Origin: Clostridiales bacterium
Lineage (GTDB): Bacteria > Bacillota > Clostridia > Christensenellales > Aristaeellaceae
DNA: 64,000 nt
NCBI GenBank assembly: GCA_012520375.1
Contig: JAAYOH010000099.1
Span: 1 to 64,000, forward strand
Direction of reading: 5' to 3'
Shown: positions 59,682 through 64,000 of the stretch, one piece after another
How the letters are laid out: every line of letters starts with the position of its first letter
Position numbering within the stretch: the first letter of the stretch is position 1
Notes under the pieces: generated by a model
What the model was told of the DNA's origin: nothing
What the model saw: the letters and a program-made list of their open reading frames with translations, nothing else
Databases searched by the model: none
Translations under genes and position numbers: made by a program

Positions 59682-60307
59682 GGTTCCTCCCCCCAGATCT
59701 CCTCTACGATAGCCGATACGATATCCCATGAGAAGCCCCGCCGGATCAGGGCCTGGGAGAGTTTGCGGATCGCGGCGCCCTTTTCTTCCTTTTGGTAGCG
59801 GCGCGCCAATTTCCGGGCCGCCTCCCGGCAGGCGCCCTCCTGCTGGGCATCGTCCAGGATTTCCAGGGCTTCCCGGGCTGTTTCCTCTTCGATGCCCTTC
59901 GCCATCAGCTTGCGCCGCACCGCGTACCGGCCCACCGCCCCCGTTTTCTGGTTTTCCACCAACCGTCGGGCGTAGGCCTCGTTGTCGACCAGGCCGCTCT
60001 CCTTCAAGCGTTCCACAACCGCCAGGGCCGCCGCCTCCAGGATGCCTTTTTGCGCAAGCCCCCGGAGGATCTGCCGCTCCGTGCGGTCGCTGTAGTCCAG
60101 CATGGTCAGCGCCATTTCGTAAGCCGGCCCCGCCTGCCAGGCGGCAACCCGGTCCAGATAGGAGCCTGTCTCGATTTCCTCCCCAAGAACCAGGGGAAAC
60201 CGCTGGAAGTCGCTCTCCGGGATGGTGCATAGCAGCCGCTCGTCCACCGATATCCGGACCATGCGCCCCTTGAACCCTGCCCGTTCGATCCCCGTTACGA
60301 CCGCCAT
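59678..60307 (-). CDS. recX: Regulatory protein RecX, 209 aa
   Basis: Three-helix tandem repeats of RecX: A-L-T-M-L-D-Y-S-D-R-T-E-R-Q-I-L-R-G-L-A (~64-83), ...V-D-N-E-A-Y-A-R-R-L-V-E-N (~107-119), and the C-terminal A-L-I-R-R-G-F-S-W-D-I-V-S (~186-198). It binds RecA filaments and limits recombination. Its stop overlaps the next gene and lgt ends 1 nt before its start, so the group is one operon. Confidence 0.92.
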   Translation of the reverse strand: MAVVTGIERAGFKGRMVRISVDERLLCTIPESDFQRFPLVLGEEIETGSYLDRVAAWQAGPAYEMALTMLDYSDRTERQILRGLAQKGILEAAALAVVERLKESGLVDNEAYARRLVENQKTGAVGRYAVRRKLMAKGIEEETAREALEILDDAQQEGACREAARKLARRYQKEEKGAAIRKLSQALIRRGFSWDIVSAIVEEIWGEEP

Positions 60308-60308
60308 G

Positions 60309-61070
60309 TCACGTCCGCCTTTCCCTTCGCACGATGAGGCCCGTCCCGGTCGCCAGCACCAGGACCAGGCTGATCAGCTGAGATACCCGGAGGGGCCCAA
60401 GGTACAGGCTGTCCGTTCTGAGTCCCTCCACCAGCATGCGTTCCAGCCCGTACAGCAACCCGTAGCGCAAAAAGAGGTCTCCCGGCCGTCCCTTCACTTT
60501 CTTTTCCCGATGGAGAAGGTAGAAAAAGACCAGCAGGCACCAAAGGGACTCGTAAAAAAATGTGGCCAGATGCCAGCCTCCTTCCGCTTCGATCAGCACG
60601 CTGGCGGGAAACCAGCACAGGACCTCCGGGGCGGCAATGCCGTAAGCTTCCTGGTTGAAGAAGTTGCCCCATCTTCCGATGGCCTGGCCGATGGCAAGGG
60701 CCGGCGCCAACAGGTCCAGCAAAAGGGCAAAAGAGATCTTCTTTGCCCGGGCATGGCAAAAAAGGGCCGCACCGCCGCCCATCAAACCGCCGTATATGGC
60801 AAGGCCCCCCTTGTGCAGGTACAGGATCGATGCCGGGTCCCCCGCAAATTCTTCCCAGCGGAAGGCCACATAAAAGGCGCGGGCAAAAACCAGGCCCATG
60901 GGCACCGCCCACAGCGCCGCATCCAACCCCGTATCTTTGGGAAGGCCCAGCCTGGCCTCCCGCAGGAACAGCACCAGGGCGCCCGCAAACACCCCCAGGG
61001 CAATGCAGATCCCGTACCAGTACACGGGCAGGCTGCCCAGGTAAAAGGCCGTATCGGAAACGCCTGGCAT
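60309..61070 (-). CDS. lgt: Prolipoprotein diacylglyceryl transferase, 253 aa
   Basis: Seven hydrophobic helices and the Lgt signature G-R-W-G-N-F-F-N-Q-E-A-Y-G (~129-141), preceded by the G-G-L-A-I-Y-G-G-L-M-G-G block (~85-96). It transfers diacylglycerol from phosphatidylglycerol to the lipobox cysteine of prolipoproteins in the membrane. ATG 61070 is preferred because GGAGGTGTACG lies just before it; a start six codons upstream would sit on that site. Confidence 0.95.
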   Translation of the reverse strand: MPGVSDTAFYLGSLPVYWYGICIALGVFAGALVLFLREARLGLPKDTGLDAALWAVPMGLVFARAFYVAFRWEEFAGDPASILYLHKGGLAIYGGLMGGGAALFCHARAKKISFALLLDLLAPALAIGQAIGRWGNFFNQEAYGIAAPEVLCWFPASVLIEAEGGWHLATFFYESLWCLLVFFYLLHREKKVKGRPGDLFLRYGLLYGLERMLVEGLRTDSLYLGPLRVSQLISLVLVLATGTGLIVRRERRT

Positions 61071-61134
61071 CGTACACCTCCGCCTCACGCAAAGGGGGAG
61101 AGCACATCGCTCTCCCTCCTACGCTGAAATCGCT

Positions 61135-62298
61135 CTACTTTTGTATGACCACCGTGGTGCCGTCCGTGATGTTTTCATGCAGCCACTGGGCGTTGGGCAC
61201 CGCCAGCCGGATGCATCCGTGGGAGGCGCGCCGGCCCAGGGCCCTCACCGAGGAACTGGTAGGGCGCTTGCCATTCTTCTTGGTATACAGCACCGAGTGG
61301 AACATGACGTTGCCCGTCGGGTCGATGTGGATGGCGTATTGGGCCCAGCAGTTGCCGAAATCCTTGAAGTGGTGCCACAGCGCACCCCGTCGCACCGTCT
61401 CGTCGAAGGTTCCCAAGGGCGTGGGATTTGACCTGGTCCCGGTAGAGCATTTGAACTTCTTCACCAGTTTTGCGTAGTTGTCCTTGTTGGCATCCCACTG
61501 GTAGACGTATACCCGCTGCTCCGATATGTCCACCACCACCTTGTACTCGTGGAGGGGCCTGTCGCTGACCAGAGCGCGGGAAGAAAAGAGCACCGCGATG
61601 GTGTTCGCGTCTCCAATACCGGTCTGGGCAAGGCCGTTTACCTTCTGAAAGTACTTGAGGGCGGTGACGGTTTTTTCTCCCAGGGCGCCGTCCACCCCCT
61701 TGTACAGATAACCCAGCCCGTTCAGCCTGACCTGCAGGCGCTTGATCCAGCTGCTCTCGCTGCCCTGATCCACCACCTGCATGCCGCTGTTGAATCCCTC
61801 GTCGTGCAGGATCTGCACAAAAGCGGCTTCCGCCCGTCCGTCCAGGGGATACGGCGGCTGCAACATCTCGCCTTCCGGGGGGGGGGTGGATTCCGCAAGA
61901 TACAAATCGTTCAGGAACTGCTTGGCATCGTTGACGGCCGTGGCGGTGTCGTTCCCAAAGACCCCGTCCACCGTTTCACTCAGGAAGCCCAGTTCCGTCA
62001 GCCGGTTCTGCAGCGCGGTCACGTCCTCGTTCTGCATACCCTTCACCAGGGGCGTGGGTTCGGGGGTGGGCCGTGGGGTAGGCGTTGGAATGGGGGTGGG
62101 GATCGGCGTGGGCTCCGGCGTCGGAATGGACAGAGGCGCCGGGGTAGCCGTCTGCTCGCGCTCCGGCTCGGGGACCTCCGCCCGCCCGGGTTCCGGCACT
62201 TGCTGCAGGACCAGGTCAAAACGCTGTTCGTTGACAGGAGAAAAGGTAAACACAAACAAGGCCGCCACAAACAGCAGCAACGCCATCTTTTTCGCCAC
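61135..62298 (-). CDS. L,D-transpeptidase with peptidoglycan-binding repeats, 387 aa
   Basis: N-terminal membrane/signal helix (~5-20), a P-T/T-P-rich wall linker (~48-88), two PG_binding_1 repeats (~90-250; G-M-Q-N-E-D-V-T-A-L-Q-N-R-L-T-E-L-G and G-L-G-Y-L-Y-K-G-V-D-G), and the YkuD catalytic domain (~262-387) with the cysteine motif S-H-G-C-I-R-L near 364-370. It makes 3-3 cross-links or attaches proteins to peptidoglycan outside the membrane. GTG 62298 is preferred to an earlier GTG because GAGGTGATCGGA is its ribosome binding site. Confidence 0.92.
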   Translation of the reverse strand: MAKKMALLLFVAALFVFTFSPVNEQRFDLVLQQVPEPGRAEVPEPEREQTATPAPLSIPTPEPTPIPTPIPTPTPRPTPEPTPLVKGMQNEDVTALQNRLTELGFLSETVDGVFGNDTATAVNDAKQFLNDLYLAESTPPPEGEMLQPPYPLDGRAEAAFVQILHDEGFNSGMQVVDQGSESSWIKRLQVRLNGLGYLYKGVDGALGEKTVTALKYFQKVNGLAQTGIGDANTIAVLFSSRALVSDRPLHEYKVVVDISEQRVYVYQWDANKDNYAKLVKKFKCSTGTRSNPTPLGTFDETVRRGALWHHFKDFGNCWAQYAIHIDPTGNVMFHSVLYTKKNGKRPTSSSVRALGRRASHGCIRLAVPNAQWLHENITDGTTVVIQK

Positions 62299-62313
62299 TC
62301 CGATCACCTCAAT

Positions 62314-62439
62314 TCATTCGCTTGCCCCTATGACCTGGGGTTCCCCCGCGTCCAGGAGCAAATATCCGCAACCCCCGGCCCCAAGGCACAGCCCCATCAG
62401 GAGCGCTGCCAGGAGGATGGCCTTCAAAGCGCCCTTCAC
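62314..62439 (-). CDS. Small membrane peptide or lipoprotein-like peptide, 41 aa
   Basis: GTG 62439 overlaps the HAD-phosphatase stop (GTGA), and the frame ends 15 nt before the L,D-transpeptidase start. It is mostly one hydrophobic segment (A-I-L-L-A-A-L-L-M-G-L-C-L-G-A-G-G-C), ending in a lipobox-like A-G-G-C, with a short acidic tail. Too short for a usual annotation, but the coupling and the membrane character suggest it is real. Confidence 0.45.
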   Translation of the reverse strand: MKGALKAILLAALLMGLCLGAGGCGYLLLDAGEPQVIGASE

Positions 62440-63221
62440 AGCAGGGGGATCATGTCGGCCAGATAGCCAAAGGTCATATGGGGTTTGGTTTCGGAAGCGG
62501 CCGCCATCTCCGGGGTGGTCTCGCCGCTCAAAACCAGGATGGAAGTCATGCCGTTGCGCAGCCCGGTCTCTATGTCGGTGTACAGCCGGTCGCCCACCAT
62601 GGCCAGCTGGTCGTTGGTGAGCCCGGTACGGGCCAGCACCGCTTCCACAATGCCCGCATGGGGCTTGCCTACGATCAAATCGGGCCTGCGCTCGGTGGAA
62701 GCCTCGATGAACGCTATGATGGCGCCGATATCCGGGGCGAACCCGGTCTCTGTGGGGCAATTGAAATCGGGATGGGTGGCGATATAGGGGAGCCCGGCGC
62801 GGACCCAGTCGCACACCGCCGTCATCTTGGCATAGTCCAGGGTGGTGTCGTAGCCGATCACCACGATCTCGGGATCCTCCTGATCGATGATCACACCGCC
62901 CTCCGTCAGCTCATCGAAGAGATAGGAATTGCCCAGCAAAAAGGCCCGCTTGCCGGGATACAGCTGGTTCAGTTTGATGGCGGTAGCCTGTCCGCTGGTC
63001 AGGATCTTTTCGGCACCCACCGCAAGGCCCATCCGCTCCAGGCGCTTGACGTAGTAGTCCGCATTGTGGGAGGAGTTGTTGGTCAGAAACAGGAAATCCC
63101 TGCCGGAGGCCTTCACCGCCTCGATAAAATCAAGGCTGCCGGGCAGGATATTCTCCCCCAGATAAAAAGTGCCGTCCATGTCCAACAGAAAACATTTGAC
63201 GTTTTTCAGATCCTTTGCCAT
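62436..63221 (-). CDS. HAD-IIA family phosphatase (NagD/AraL-like), 261 aa
   Basis: HAD motif I F-L-L-D-M-D-G-T-F (~11-19), motif II F-L-T-N-N-S-S (~46-52), IIA cap, and motif III/IV in V-G-K-P-H...V-G-D-R-L-Y-T-D-I (~181-215). It dephosphorylates small cytosolic phosphates such as nucleotides or sugar phosphates; real specificity unknown. ATG 63221 has GGAGCGAGGG ahead; an in-frame longer start overlaps xpt and is unlikely. Confidence 0.9.
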   Translation of the reverse strand: MAKDLKNVKCFLLDMDGTFYLGENILPGSLDFIEAVKASGRDFLFLTNNSSHNADYYVKRLERMGLAVGAEKILTSGQATAIKLNQLYPGKRAFLLGNSYLFDELTEGGVIIDQEDPEIVVIGYDTTLDYAKMTAVCDWVRAGLPYIATHPDFNCPTETGFAPDIGAIIAFIEASTERRPDLIVGKPHAGIVEAVLARTGLTNDQLAMVGDRLYTDIETGLRNGMTSILVLSGETTPEMAAASETKPHMTFGYLADMIPLL

Positions 63222-63237
63222 GGTTTCCCTCGCTCCT

Positions 63238-63813
63238 TCAGTTTTCTTCAAATTCGATGACGCCCTCGTCCAGGCGGCCGATCCGCGCCAGGGCAACGGG
63301 TTCGTAGCCCAAGGTGCGCAGCTTTTCCCGGCCCGGCTGGAAGGCTTTTTCGATCACACTGCCGATCCCCACCAGGGTGGCGCCGGAACTTTCTACAATG
63401 CGCACCGCGCCCATGGCCGCCTCGCCGTTGGCCAGAAAATCGTCGATGAACAGCACCCTGTCACCCGGCTCCAGGAAACAGCGCTTGGCGGTGAGCAGAT
63501 AGTCGTTCCCCCTGGTATAAGAATGAACCGGGGTTTGCAGCAGCTCCTGGGACAGGATGCGGGAGACCTCTTTCTTCATGATCAACATGGGCACGCCCAG
63601 TTCCAGGGCGGTCATCAAGGCGGGAGACACGCCGGATACCGCAATGGTCGCCACCTTGGTCACGCCCTTGTCCCCGAATATCCGGGCGAACTCCATGCCG
63701 ATCTGGCGCATCATCTCCGGATCGACCTGGTGATTGATGAAGCTGTCCACCAGCAGAATGTCGTTGCCCAACGCATAGCCGTCCCGCAAAATCCTGTCTT
63801 TCAGCAGTTGCAT
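63238..63813 (-). CDS. xpt: Xanthine phosphoribosyltransferase, 191 aa
   Basis: PRTase fold with the PRPP loop R-V-L-F-I-D-D-F-L-A-N-G-E-A (~121-134) and the N-terminal N-H-Q-V-D-P block typical of Xpt (~27-32). It converts xanthine plus PRPP to XMP in purine salvage. ATG 63813 gives a 7-nt spacing from GGGAGGG; an ATG six nt upstream would be too close. No purine riboswitch is visible in the 75 nt before it; transcription may come from further upstream. Confidence 0.94.
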   Translation of the reverse strand: MQLLKDRILRDGYALGNDILLVDSFINHQVDPEMMRQIGMEFARIFGDKGVTKVATIAVSGVSPALMTALELGVPMLIMKKEVSRILSQELLQTPVHSYTRGNDYLLTAKRCFLEPGDRVLFIDDFLANGEAAMGAVRIVESSGATLVGIGSVIEKAFQPGREKLRTLGYEPVALARIGRLDEGVIEFEEN

Positions 63814-63887
63814 GGCCATCCCTCCCCAACTACTTCATTGTACCGTTCGGAAGCACAATTTTCAAGCAAGATTAGGTTAGGGCTGTT

Positions 63888-64000
63888 TCATCGGCACAGC
63901 GCGACGCACTCGATCTCCACCAGCCCGCCCAGGGGCAACCCTGCCACCTGCACACAGCTCCTGCCGGGATAGCCGGCTTCCTCGTTGAAATAGGAAGCGT
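63888..64000 (-). CDS. RidA/YjgF family protein, C-terminal part (gene runs off the right edge)
   Basis: The last 37 codons on the minus strand read ...Y-P-G-R-S-C-V-Q-V-A-G-L-P-L-G-G-L-V-E-I-E-C-V-A-L, the conserved C-terminal end of RidA proteins (R-S-x-x-x-V-A-x-L-P-x-G-x-x-V-E-I-E), followed by a TGA at 63890-63888. These cytosolic trimers deaminate reactive enamine/imine intermediates. Confidence 0.85.
   Translation of the reverse strand, partial: ASYFNEEAGYPGRSCVQVAGLPLGGLVEIECVALCR

Noticed and set aside
59728-60273. Pro/Ser-rich plus-strand frame over recX
   Set aside because: Low-complexity antisense translation of GC-rich recX; not a real proline-rich protein.
63814-63887. Looked for a purine riboswitch ahead of xpt
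   Set aside because: The 74-nt gap is too short and lacks the conserved three-way-junction sequences.

Overview
The window looks like chromosome from a GC-rich anaerobic member of the Bacillota (Clostridia-like). Support: Gram-positive style ribosome binding sites with long GGAGG cores, two-component YesM/YesN-type carbohydrate regulation, DUF3793 with flavodoxin, secreted FMN/FAD reductases, proline/threonine-rich wall-spanning linkers, and many glycan-use genes typical of gut fermenters. I cannot name a species. Nearly all genes are intact and closely packed, except in the first 3.7 kb.

Layout. 1-3.76 kb: the start of a flavodoxin gene at the left edge, then a decayed island flanked by two diverged ~110-bp direct repeats that carry a tRNA-Val 3' end plus terminator; inside are a frameshifted large serine recombinase, a mobile-element gene remnant and a DUF6398 protein. 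3.9-9.1 kb: EamA transporter, small membrane protein, FGGY sugar kinase, then a translationally coupled pair: a sigma-factor-like protein with a C-terminal membrane anchor and a secreted Ig-like/caspase-fold/EF-hand protein. 9.1-14.6 kb (minus): cupin, membrane-anchored protein, GH13 enzyme and glycogen/maltodextrin phosphorylase. tRNA-Ala at 14.8 kb. 15.4-20.6 kb (minus): a ribose-type sugar ABC transporter with its own promoter and a zinc alcohol dehydrogenase. 20.8-24.0 kb: AIM24 protein and hypothetical proteins. 24.0-35.4 kb (minus): a fucosylated-glycan locus made of YesM/YesN regulators, a solute-binding protein, two permeases and three alpha-fucosidase-like enzymes, one of them broken by a 1-nt frameshift.

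35.6-45.3 kb: a DinB-type polymerase, a 1731-residue RND exporter with a ~680-residue coiled-coil and 12-residue-repeat insertion, GNAT, NhaC antiporter and divergent LysR. 45.5-52.9 kb (plus): a tightly spaced run with four different SAM methyltransferases, a metallo-beta-lactamase-fold hydrolase, a ZIP metal transporter, an ATC-hydrolase-like protein, a SRPBCC protein and an alpha/beta hydrolase. 53.2-57.8 kb: DUF3793, flavodoxin and an FMN-binding secreted protein, convergent with a secreted FMN/FAD flavocytochrome-type reductase. Four copies of the palindrome GTTAGC-N4-GCTAAC (one degenerate), two before each of these operons, suggest that one regulator, probably metal- or iron-responsive, controls both. 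58.3-64 kb (minus): housekeeping genes recX, lgt, an L,D-transpeptidase, a HAD phosphatase, xpt and the end of a RidA gene.

The strongest candidates for something undescribed are the methyltransferase/MBL/ZIP operon with the shared palindromic operators, the sigma-like/caspase pair, and the RND exporter with its giant insertion.
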